Of a stretch of DNA of 5,393 nt, positions 1 to 5,393 are shown in pieces; the first letter of the stretch is position 1, and each line of letters starts with the position of its first letter. This DNA comes from Bacillota bacterium (GTDB taxonomy: Bacteria > Bacillota > Clostridia > DSM-8532), in NCBI GenBank assembly GCA_023426765.1, contig JAEZBW010000048.1, positions 1 through 5,393 on the forward strand, read 5' to 3'. The notes under the pieces were generated by a model, which did no database searches, had not been told where the DNA came from, and saw nothing but the letters and a program-made list of their open reading frames with translations. The translations under genes were made by a program, and so were the position numbers.

Positions 1-3
1 ATC

Positions 4-34
4 TTAAGAAGTTCATAAGATAGAATTCCAACAT
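4..34 (+). promoter_or_regulatory. Putative VanR-type operator/promoter upstream of vanY
   Basis: Two direct half-sites, TTAAGA at 4-9 and ATAAGA at 15-20, start exactly 11 bp apart, about one helical turn, as is usual for OmpR/PhoB-family response regulators such as VanR. They are followed by TTCCAACAT at 26-34. The same arrangement recurs before vanH at 1150-1180, with 26 of 31 positions identical. An AATAAT sequence at 55-60 is a possible -10 element, with no convincing -35, which is typical of activator-dependent promoters. More half-sites could lie upstream, outside the window. The repeat is seen directly; binding by VanR is inferred. Confidence 0.6.
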
Positions 35-87
35 AGCTCATTGTTCTGTGGTTGAATAATATCAGCAAAGAATAAGGAGCTGTTTTT

Positions 88-1131
88 ATGGTACGAAAAA
101 TAAGAAAGAAAAAGTCAGGAATACGTATATTTGTAACACTTTTATTGATGGTTGTCATTGCTGGTTTTGTTTTAAAATCAATCAATACACCAGGAAACCA
201 CAATATATTTGAGAAAGAATATGACGATAAAACCTCGCCATATTCTTCTTTAAATACAAAATCCGAAAAGACAAAATCCGATTCTGATAACGATAGAACA
301 ACTCCGGTTCCTCCTTCGAAGATAAAACCCGATTCCTCTGTTTCTATGTCTTTGGACATGCTGAACAGTCCTAATGTGATTTTGATCCTTTTAAAAGACA
401 ATACCATCCTGATGCAGAAAAATAGCGAAGAAAAAATATATCCCGCTTCTTTGACTAAAATAATGACAGCTATTGTTGCAATAGAAAATTTGCCTGATCT
501 GAAGGAGGAAATCAAACTTACCAATTCTGTGTTTCAAGGGCTGTACGAAGCAGATGCATCAATGGCAGGTTTTCAGCCGGGTGAGCAGGTCAGGGCAATC
601 GATCTGTTATACGGAGTAATGCTGCCAAGCGGCGCGGAGTGCTGTATTGGAATTGCTGAACAGATTGCGGGATCAGAGCAGAATTTCGTAAAAATAATGA
701 ATCAAAAGGCGGCAGATCTTGGTTTGGATAGTACCCATTTTAAAAATGTTACCGGACTTCACAATGAAAACCATTACACAACAGTCAAAGATATGGCTAT
801 TCTTCTAAGATATGCTTTGCAAAATGATATTTTCCGAGTGATTTTTACTTCATTCCGTCATTCCACACCACCTACTAATAAGCACCCTGAGGGGATAACT
901 TTTTACAGCACCATATTTGAGGAACTCAATAATCAACACATTATTAATGGAAAAATTTTAGGAGGAAAAACTGGATATACCGATGATGCTGGTTTATGTC
1001 TCGCGAGTCTCGCCAAAGTAGGTAGACAGGAATATATCCTAATAACAGCTGGTGCCAAGGGAAATCACAAAACCGAACAATACAATGTTACTGATGCATT
1101 GGCAGTGTACAACAGCTTAGGAAAAGAATAA
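88..1131 (+). CDS. vanY: VanY, membrane-anchored serine D-Ala-D-Ala carboxypeptidase (PBP-like, VanYD/VanYM type)
   Basis: This is a penicillin-binding-protein-type DD-carboxypeptidase (peptidase S11 family). It should remove the terminal D-Ala from peptidoglycan precursors that escaped replacement by D-Ala-D-Lac, acting outside the membrane. The 347-residue protein has a basic N-terminus, a hydrophobic segment at about 13-29 (signal anchor), a Ser/Asp/Lys/Pro-rich linker to about residue 90, and then the catalytic domain. The SxxK motif is S121-L-T-K124, inside PASLTKIMTA, and KTG is K294-T-G296, inside GGKTGYTDDAG. The second motif, normally SxN, reads S181-G-A183-E-C-C. The protein ends about 50 residues after KTG, so the C-terminal beta domain of DacA-type enzymes is absent. 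The start is supported by AAGGAG at 74-79, eight bases before ATG. The VanY of vanA and vanB clusters is an unrelated zinc enzyme; the serine type directly before vanH is typical of vanD and vanM clusters. Confidence 0.85.
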   Translation: MVRKIRKKKSGIRIFVTLLLMVVIAGFVLKSINTPGNHNIFEKEYDDKTSPYSSLNTKSEKTKSDSDNDRTTPVPPSKIKPDSSVSMSLDMLNSPNVILILLKDNTILMQKNSEEKIYPASLTKIMTAIVAIENLPDLKEEIKLTNSVFQGLYEADASMAGFQPGEQVRAIDLLYGVMLPSGAECCIGIAEQIAGSEQNFVKIMNQKAADLGLDSTHFKNVTGLHNENHYTTVKDMAILLRYALQNDIFRVIFTSFRHSTPPTNKHPEGITFYSTIFEELNNQHIINGKILGGKTGYTDDAGLCLASLAKVGRQEYILITAGAKGNHKTEQYNVTDALAVYNSLGKE

Positions 1132-1182
1132 GTTTTTCATAAGATTTTATTAAGATTTTGATAAGTTAAAATTCCAACATCG
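1117..1182 (+). promoter_or_regulatory. Phased half-site array, putative VanR-type operator/promoter for vanH-ligase-vanX
   Basis: Five half-sites resembling WTAAGW begin at perfect 11-bp intervals: TTAGGA 1117, ATAAGT 1128, ATAAGA 1139, TTAAGA 1150 and ATAAGT 1161. A TTCCAACAT block follows in the next register at 1172-1180. The first two units overlap the last codons and the stop of vanY. The part 1150-1180 is a diverged copy of 4-34 upstream of vanY. TAAGAT at 1198-1203 is the best -10 candidate, but only four of six positions fit. The periodicity is seen in the sequence; the role as a VanR-phosphate binding array driving a second, internal promoter is inferred from van clusters, where a VanR-controlled promoter precedes vanH. 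Confidence 0.6.
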
Positions 1183-1225
1183 CCTGCCTGATTTCGGTAA
1201 GATGAAATTGCCGAATCGGACAGGC
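1182..1225 (+). terminator. Imperfect GC-rich hairpin between vanY and vanH (weak terminator or attenuator candidate)
   Basis: The arms 1182-1197 and 1211-1225 can form 14 base pairs with three single-base bulges (A1220, T1189, T1194) around a 13-base loop. The outer GCCTG pairs with CAGGC and the inner CGG with CCG. The following bases are TTAAATATTT rather than a clean T-run, so it would be a poor intrinsic terminator. It lies about 50 bp after the vanY stop and could end part of the vanY transcript. If the vanH promoter uses a -10 near 1198, the hairpin would not exist in the vanH transcript. Confidence 0.35.
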
Positions 1226-1253
1226 TTAAATATTTCTGAAGGGGGGATAGGAT

Positions 1254-1301
1254 ATGGAAAGAAATAACTATATATATTTCTATCTGGGAACAGCAGAGTG
1301 A
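1254..1301 (+). CDS. Possible 15-codon leader peptide upstream of vanH
   Basis: ATG at 1254 follows a purine-rich ribosome binding site (AGGGGGG at 1240-1246, seven bases upstream) and opens a 15-codon ORF, MERNNYIYFYLGTAE, ending in TGA at 1299-1301. The strong site is the main reason to list it, since nothing else explains such a site there. The peptide has three tyrosines among residues 6-10. Its stop overlaps the GTG of the next mini-ORF in a GTGA arrangement. I do not recognise the peptide. It may be a true leader, a decayed gene start, or chance. Confidence 0.25.
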   Translation: MERNNYIYFYLGTAE

Positions 1302-1372
1302 AGAAAAGATTTGCGTCTACTTTAATTAGAAATATTGAGCGAGAGAACCAAAGAGGAAAGACGAAAGGATAA
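1298..1372 (+). CDS. Possible 24-codon basic mini-ORF coupled to vanH
   Basis: GTG at 1298 overlaps the stop of the previous mini-ORF and opens 24 codons of a Lys/Arg-rich peptide containing FASTLIRNIE, ending with TAA at 1370-1372. This stop lies in the same frame as vanH and only nine bases before its ATG, touching the vanH ribosome binding site (AAAGGA 1364-1369). Ribosomes ending here could restart at vanH. There is no good binding site of its own, so translation would depend on coupling. No family is recognised; a remnant of a lost gene is equally possible. Confidence 0.2.
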   Translation: MKKRFASTLIRNIERENQRGKTKG

Positions 1373-1381
1373 ATCCAAATT

Positions 1382-2350
1382 ATGGCAAAAACAGGAATCA
1401 CAATTTATGGATGCGAGCAGGATGAGATCGCTATGTTCCAAGAAATTGCGCCTCGCTTTGGTGTTATGCTAACTATCACAGATGCAGCGGTATCTGAAGA
1501 TAATATTAAATTGGTATTTGGAAATCGATGCATCAGTGTGGGTCATAAAACTCGAATCACAAATTCAATTCTTCTTGCACTCAGCAAAGCCGGTGTAAAG
1601 TATATCTCCACAAGAAGCATTGGATATAACCATATTGATATAAAATACGCGAAGAACGTAGGCATTTCCGTTGAAAATGTCGCTTATTCGCCTGATAGCG
1701 TGGCTGATTACACAATAATGCTAATGCTGATGGTAATACGAAATGTAAAATCGATTATCAGCCGTGCAGATATTCATGATTTCAGATTGGGTGATGTACG
1801 CGGGAAAGAATTACGCGATATGACCATTGGGATAGTTGGAACAGGACGCATTGGCTCAGCAGTTATGGACAGGCTGCGGGGCTTTGGCTGCCACATATTA
1901 GCCTATGACCATTGTCTAATGACCTCTGCCGATTACGTTCCTCTTGATGTATTGCTACTGCGTAGCGATATTGTAACACTTCATACACCACTTAATGATG
2001 ATACAAACCATCTTCTTAATCATCAACGTATCGGGCAGATGAAGCATGGCGCGTTTATTATCAACACTGGACGCGGTTCGCTTATTGATACCGAGGCTCT
2101 TATTCCAGCGTTGGAAAGTGGTAAACTAGGCGGTGCGGCGTTGGATGTCCTCGAAGGAGAGGAAGGAGTATTCTACTTTGACTATAGAAAAAAATCCGTT
2201 GAAAACAAACTATTGTTACGGTTACAAAAATTATCGAATGTTCTTATAACTCCGCACACTGCTTATTACACAGAAAACGCCTTGAGGGATACTGTTGAAA
2301 ACACGATTATCAATTGCCTGAAATTCGAAAGGAGAAATCAGCATGAATAA
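1382..2350 (+). CDS. vanH: VanH, D-specific 2-hydroxyacid (D-lactate) dehydrogenase
   Basis: VanH reduces pyruvate to D-lactate in the cytoplasm and supplies the second substrate of the neighbouring ligase. The 322 residues equal the usual VanH length and align end to end with VanH from vanA/vanB clusters as I remember them, with blocks such as ISVGHK, GVKYISTRSIG, AYSPDSVADY and LGGAALDVLEGE. The nucleotide-binding GxGxxG is GTGRIG at 153-158, with an acidic D176 at the end of the following strand. The catalytic Arg, Glu and His of the D-2-hydroxyacid dehydrogenase family are R231 (INTGRG), E260 and H292 (PHTAYY). The ATG start fits the family N-terminus and follows an in-frame stop by nine bases; its binding site AAAGGA is 12 bases away, rather long. 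The last eight bases overlap the ligase gene. The protein is clearly diverged from VanH of vanA and vanB but has all key residues. Confidence 0.95.
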   Translation: MAKTGITIYGCEQDEIAMFQEIAPRFGVMLTITDAAVSEDNIKLVFGNRCISVGHKTRITNSILLALSKAGVKYISTRSIGYNHIDIKYAKNVGISVENVAYSPDSVADYTIMLMLMVIRNVKSIISRADIHDFRLGDVRGKELRDMTIGIVGTGRIGSAVMDRLRGFGCHILAYDHCLMTSADYVPLDVLLLRSDIVTLHTPLNDDTNHLLNHQRIGQMKHGAFIINTGRGSLIDTEALIPALESGKLGGAALDVLEGEEGVFYFDYRKKSVENKLLLRLQKLSNVLITPHTAYYTENALRDTVENTIINCLKFERRNQHE

Positions 2351-3383
2351 GTTGAAAATTGCAATTATATTCGGTGGTTGTTCAGAAGAACACCCCATTT
2401 CCATTAAATCTGCGCAAGAGGTCGCAAAGAACCTTGATATCGAAAAATTTGAACCGTTCTATATCGGGATTACGAAAGATGGTGTTTGGAAGCTTTGTCA
2501 CTGCCCTGACTCAAATTGGGAAAACTGCAATTGCAGTCCGGTTATGCTGTCACCGGATAGAAGCATACACGGATTGCTTGTTCTGGAGCAGGGACAATAC
2601 AAAACGATCCGTTTGGATATGGTGTTTCCCGTTCTGCATGGCAAACTTGGCGAGGATGGTGCGATGCAAGGTTTGTTGGAGCTTTCCGGCATTCCCTATG
2701 TAGGCTGTGATGTCCAAAGCTCTGCTCTGTGTATGGACAAATCCCTTGCTTATATCGTCGCTAGAAACGCGGGAATTGCTACGCCAAATTTCTGGACTGT
2801 AACGGTGAACGAGAATATAGATGCCGACCGGCTTACTTATCCCGTTTTTGTAAAGCCGGCCCGTTCGGGTTCATCTTTCGGCGTCAGTAAAGTATATCGA
2901 AAAGAAGAATTGCTGAGTGCAGTGGAAAACGCAAGACAGTATGACTCGAAAGTGTTGATTGAAGAGGCTATAGTAGGCAGGGAGGTAGGATGTGCGATAT
3001 TAGGGAATGATATGGATTTGATTGCAGGCGAGGTAGATCAAATTTCTCTATCACATGGTTTTTTCAGAATTCATCAGGAGAGTAAGCCTGAAAATGGTTC
3101 TGAAAACTCAACAGTAACTGTTCCTGCGGACATTTCGGCAGAAGCTCGCTTACACGTTCAGGAGACAGCAAAAACCGTATATCGCGCCTTGGGTTGCAGG
3201 GGACTTTCGCGGGTGGATATGTTCCTGAAGGAAGATGGAAAAGTGATACTTAACGAGGTTAATACTTTGCCCGGTATGACATCATACAGCCGTTATCCGA
3301 GAATGATGGCGGCCGCAGGGCTGCCGCTTTCCAAAGTGATAGATAGGATTATATTGTTGACACTGAAAGGAGAAAGACGATGA
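2343..3383 (+). CDS. D-alanine:D-lactate ligase, VanA/B/D/M family, type not assigned
   Basis: This ATP-grasp ligase joins D-Ala to D-lactate, giving the depsipeptide that lowers vancomycin affinity for cell-wall precursors. It has 346 residues against 343 for VanA and aligns without gaps to VanA as I recall it; the extra residues are at the C-terminus. Visible motifs are GGCSEEH at 11-17, GEDGAMQG at 103-110, the KPARSGSSFG loop at 171-180, VDMFL at 291-295 and NEVNTLPG at 304-311. The omega loop carries H244 in FRIHQE, the histidine that marks D-lactate ligases, whereas D-Ala-D-Ala ligases have a Tyr/Lys-type loop. Position 312 is Met where VanA has Phe. My hand count against remembered VanA is roughly two-thirds identity, which would exclude VanA itself and makes VanM unlikely; it also differs from VanD at many positions. 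AAAGGAG at 2328-2334 lies eight bases before ATG. It overlaps vanH by eight bases and vanX by four, so the three genes are translationally coupled. Confidence 0.95.
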   Translation: MNKLKIAIIFGGCSEEHPISIKSAQEVAKNLDIEKFEPFYIGITKDGVWKLCHCPDSNWENCNCSPVMLSPDRSIHGLLVLEQGQYKTIRLDMVFPVLHGKLGEDGAMQGLLELSGIPYVGCDVQSSALCMDKSLAYIVARNAGIATPNFWTVTVNENIDADRLTYPVFVKPARSGSSFGVSKVYRKEELLSAVENARQYDSKVLIEEAIVGREVGCAILGNDMDLIAGEVDQISLSHGFFRIHQESKPENGSENSTVTVPADISAEARLHVQETAKTVYRALGCRGLSRVDMFLKEDGKVILNEVNTLPGMTSYSRYPRMMAAAGLPLSKVIDRIILLTLKGERR

Positions 3384-3991
3384 AGAATGATTTTGTCTTT
3401 GTAGACGAGTTCGTATCCGGAATACGTTGGGATGCTAAATACGCTACATGGGATAATTTTACCGGCAAACCGGTGGACGGTTATATAGCGAATCGAATCG
3501 TCGGTACGAGAGCTCTGTGTGCAGCCCTTGAAAAAGCGCGGGAAAAAGCCGCATCCCTCGGCTTCGGCTTGCTTCTTTGGGATGGTTACCGCCCTCAATG
3601 CGCTGTAGAATGTTTTCTGCGCTGGTCAAAACAGCCTGAAGATGGCCGGACGAAACGAAAACACTATCCGAATATTGATAAATCCGAGATAGTTGATAAA
3701 GGATATGTGGCTGCTAAGTCAGGTCATAGTCGGGGGAGCGCAATTGATTTAACGCTTTATAATTTGGCTACCGGTATACTTGTTCCAATGGGCGGCGACT
3801 TTGATTTGATGGATCCAATCTCGCATCATGGGGCAAAAGTAATCACGAAAGTCGAAGCGAGAAACCGTCAATACCTTTGCTCTATCATGGAAGCCTGCGG
3901 TTTTGTTTCATACGATTACGAGTGGTGGCATTACACACTGAAACACGAACCCTATCCAAACACTTATTTTGACTTCCCAATCGTAGTTTAG
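3380..3991 (+). CDS. vanX: VanX, zinc D-Ala-D-Ala dipeptidase
   Basis: VanX hydrolyses D-Ala-D-Ala made by the host Ddl ligase, while sparing D-Ala-D-Lac, so that only the depsipeptide reaches MurF. At 203 residues it matches the usual VanX length. The zinc ligands H116, D123 (SGHSRGSAID) and H184 (EWWH), the catalytic base E181 and the transition-state R71 (WDGYRP) are all present at the same numbers as in VanX of the vanA cluster. Strong conserved blocks include VRWDAKYATWDNFTGKPVDGY-like residues 15-35 and EPYPNTYFDFP near the C-terminus. No signal peptide is seen, which agrees with a cytoplasmic enzyme. ATG overlaps the ligase stop in ATGA, and AAGGAG at 3367-3372 lies seven bases upstream. 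The activity is therefore very likely intact. A dual VanXY enzyme is excluded by length. Confidence 0.97.
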   Translation: MKNDFVFVDEFVSGIRWDAKYATWDNFTGKPVDGYIANRIVGTRALCAALEKAREKAASLGFGLLLWDGYRPQCAVECFLRWSKQPEDGRTKRKHYPNIDKSEIVDKGYVAAKSGHSRGSAIDLTLYNLATGILVPMGGDFDLMDPISHHGAKVITKVEARNRQYLCSIMEACGFVSYDYEWWHYTLKHEPYPNTYFDFPIVV

Positions 3992-4082
3992 CTGGTCAAA
4001 GAGATTTCCCAAAGCGTTGAAGGTGTCTATAACAGCTAATATGTAGGCAGCATAATTTATAAAAGAAGAGGTGATTGTCACA

Positions 4083-5393
4083 ATGAAAATGACAGTACGT
4101 AAAATTGTCGCTGCGTGCGGTGGTAAATTGCTCTGTGGAAACCCGGATATGGTGGTAACTTCAGTGGTGATCGATAGTCGGGAGGTGGCAGACGGTTCCC
4201 TATTTGTTCCCCTCAAAGGGGAAAAGGTGGACGCTCACTCCTTTCTGCATGCCGCTTTTGCCTCGGGGGCGGCTGCGGCGCTGACGCAGGAGCATACGCG
4301 GATGGAGGCAGAAGAAGCCTGGATCGCGGTGGATTCGACTCAACTAGCACTCCAGCAAATTGCCGCCGCTTACCGGAAGAGATTTTCCATACCTGTTGTT
4401 GGAATCACGGGGAGTGTCGGAAAGACGACGACGAAAGAAATGGTTGCGCTTGCACTCTCTGCAAGATACAACGTGATGAAGACGAGGGGAAACCATAACA
4501 GCCAGATAGGATTGCCGCTGATGATGTTCGAGTTTTCCAGGGAACACGAAGCGGCGGTGGTGGAGATGGGAATGAGCGATTTTGAAGAAATGACGTGCCT
4601 TGCGTGGGTTTCTGAGCCGAAGTACGCCGTCATTACCAATATCGGCATTGCCCACATCGGCCAGCTCAAAACGCGGGAGAACATCCTAAGTGAGAAGCTG
4701 CACATCACCGACCGATTTACACAGGAGTCCGTTCTGTTTTTAAATGGGGACGACCCGATGCTCGCCGGCCTTCGAGGAAAGACAACCTATGAGACTGTCT
4801 TTTACGGCACGGAGCCCTGGTGTGATTTTCGGGCAGAGGGGATTGTGGTTCACAAGGAAACAACCACTTTCCGTTGCATTGCTCCGGGTAAAGAGAGCGT
4901 CGATGTGACTCTGCCGGTACTTGGAATGCACTATGCTCTGGATGCACTAGCTGGTCTTGCTGTGGCGAAGCGGCTGGGAGTCCCCCTGGACTTGGCCGCC
5001 GCTTCGCTCAAGAATTACTGCCCGCTCACCATGCGACAGCAGATTTACCATGTTAACGAGGTAACCGTCATCGACGATTCCTACAACTCCAGTCCCGATG
5101 CGGTCAAAAGCAGCTTGAACGTCCTTTCGGGGTTCCGAGCCGGACGCAGAGTAGCTGTGCTGGCGGATATGCTCGAACTGGGGGAGTATTCCCGTCAGGC
5201 TCATTTTGAAGTCGGCGTTTTCGCAGCGCAAAACGGAGTTGATATTTTGCTCACCGTTGGTCCGGAAGCGAAAGCAATGGTCGAAGGAGCCCACTCCATC
5301 CGAACCGGGATCGACTGCCGCGCTTTTGACAAAAACCACCAAGATGTATCGGAGTTGAAATCCTTTCTGTCTCCCGGCGACGTGGTTCTGGTC
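4083..5393 (+). CDS. murF: MurF-like UDP-MurNAc-tripeptide:D-Ala-D-X ligase, 3' end cut by window edge
   Basis: MurF adds the dipeptide (here presumably D-Ala-D-Lac) to UDP-MurNAc-tripeptide in the cytoplasm using ATP. The frame is open for 437 codons to the last base; MurF is usually about 450-460 residues and the last residues, SPGDVVLV, are the strand just before its C-terminus, so only some 10-25 codons are missing. Visible features are a Mur N-terminal domain (about 1-85), the P-loop GITGSVGKTTTKE at 107-119 with K114, GNHNSQIGLPL at 136-146, EMGMSD at 161-166, NIGIAHIG at 186-193, K205 as the candidate carbamylated lysine, DDSYNSSPDAV at 331-341 and ADMLELGE at 361-368. GAGGTGA at 4068-4074 lies eight bases before ATG. 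It starts 91 bp after vanX with no terminator between them, so shared transcription is likely. GC content (about 55% by sampled lines) is well above that of vanY (about 37%). A housekeeping murF copy is the alternative reading; the context favours a cluster-specific paralogue. Confidence 0.92.
   Translation, partial: MKMTVRKIVAACGGKLLCGNPDMVVTSVVIDSREVADGSLFVPLKGEKVDAHSFLHAAFASGAAAALTQEHTRMEAEEAWIAVDSTQLALQQIAAAYRKRFSIPVVGITGSVGKTTTKEMVALALSARYNVMKTRGNHNSQIGLPLMMFEFSREHEAAVVEMGMSDFEEMTCLAWVSEPKYAVITNIGIAHIGQLKTRENILSEKLHITDRFTQESVLFLNGDDPMLAGLRGKTTYETVFYGTEPWCDFRAEGIVVHKETTTFRCIAPGKESVDVTLPVLGMHYALDALAGLAVAKRLGVPLDLAAASLKNYCPLTMRQQIYHVNEVTVIDDSYNSSPDAVKSSLNVLSGFRAGRRVAVLADMLELGEYSRQAHFEVGVFAAQNGVDILLTVGPEAKAMVEGAHSIRTGIDCRAFDKNHQDVSELKSFLSPGDVVLV

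Noticed and set aside
1150..1401. 83-codon minus-strand ORF across the vanY-vanH gap
   Set aside because: No ribosome binding site or recognisable family; it runs antisense through the operator array, the hairpin and the start of vanH, and its hydrophobic look is explained by AT-rich sequence.
2359..2703. Plus-strand ORF in another frame inside the ligase gene
   Set aside because: It is fully inside a well-conserved ligase gene, has no own ribosome binding site and shows no domain-like sequence.
2343..3383. Housekeeping D-Ala-D-Ala ligase (Ddl)
   Set aside because: The omega loop has the H244 form of D-lactate ligases, and the gene is overlapped by vanH and vanX.
3380..3991. VanXY bifunctional dipeptidase/carboxypeptidase, as in D-Ala-D-Ser clusters
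   Set aside because: Length, conserved blocks and the presence of vanH and a D-lactate-type ligase identify a plain VanX.
3992..4082. Separate promoter or terminator between vanX and murF
   Set aside because: TATAAC at 4028-4033 and TTGAAG at 4017-4022 have wrong spacing for a promoter, no WTAAGW array is present, and no hairpin with a T-run is visible, so readthrough is the simplest view.
4344..5342. Several minus-strand ORFs opposite murF
   Set aside because: They are shadows of the GC-rich murF reading frame; the plus strand gives a continuous MurF with all motifs.

Overview
The window carries the structural-gene half of an inducible, high-level glycopeptide (vancomycin-type) resistance cluster of the D-Ala-D-Lac class. 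Gene order is vanY (serine-type DD-carboxypeptidase), vanH, a VanA/B/D/M-family ligase gene, vanX and a 3'-truncated murF-like gene, all on the + strand. The AT-rich front half, the strong AAGGAG-type ribosome binding sites and the gene families point to a Bacillota host such as an enterococcus or a gut clostridial relative. The sequence alone cannot settle the species. The vanR/vanS two-component genes normally found upstream would lie outside the window.

Layout: 1-87 is a promoter region with two direct half-sites 11 bp apart. 88-1131 is the membrane-anchored, penicillin-binding-protein-like VanY, the kind found in vanD- and vanM-type clusters rather than the zinc VanY of vanA/vanB. 1117-1182 holds a second, longer operator array that is a diverged copy of the first region. 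1182-1225 is an imperfect hairpin. 1226-1381 has no conventional gene but contains two tiny ORFs that appear translationally coupled to vanH. 1382-3991 is the compact core vanH-ligase-vanX, with overlapping stops and starts. 3992-4082 is a short spacer without a terminator. 4083 to the end is murF, open at the window edge.

How the genes work together: VanH reduces pyruvate to D-lactate, the ligase makes D-Ala-D-Lac, VanX hydrolyses the competing D-Ala-D-Ala, and VanY trims D-Ala from precursors that still end in D-Ala-D-Ala. A linked MurF would join the depsipeptide to UDP-MurNAc-tripeptide, which extends the cluster by one biosynthetic step. The key catalytic residues of VanH, the ligase and VanX are all present, at the same numbers as in the VanA-type proteins as I remember them, so the pathway looks intact.

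The main points of interest are a 5-unit, 11-bp-phased operator array in front of vanH that is partly repeated in front of vanY, the linked murF with clearly higher GC content, a ligase that appears not to match any standard Van type closely, a mini-ORF chain ending in the vanH ribosome binding site, and an SxN-to-SGA change in VanY.
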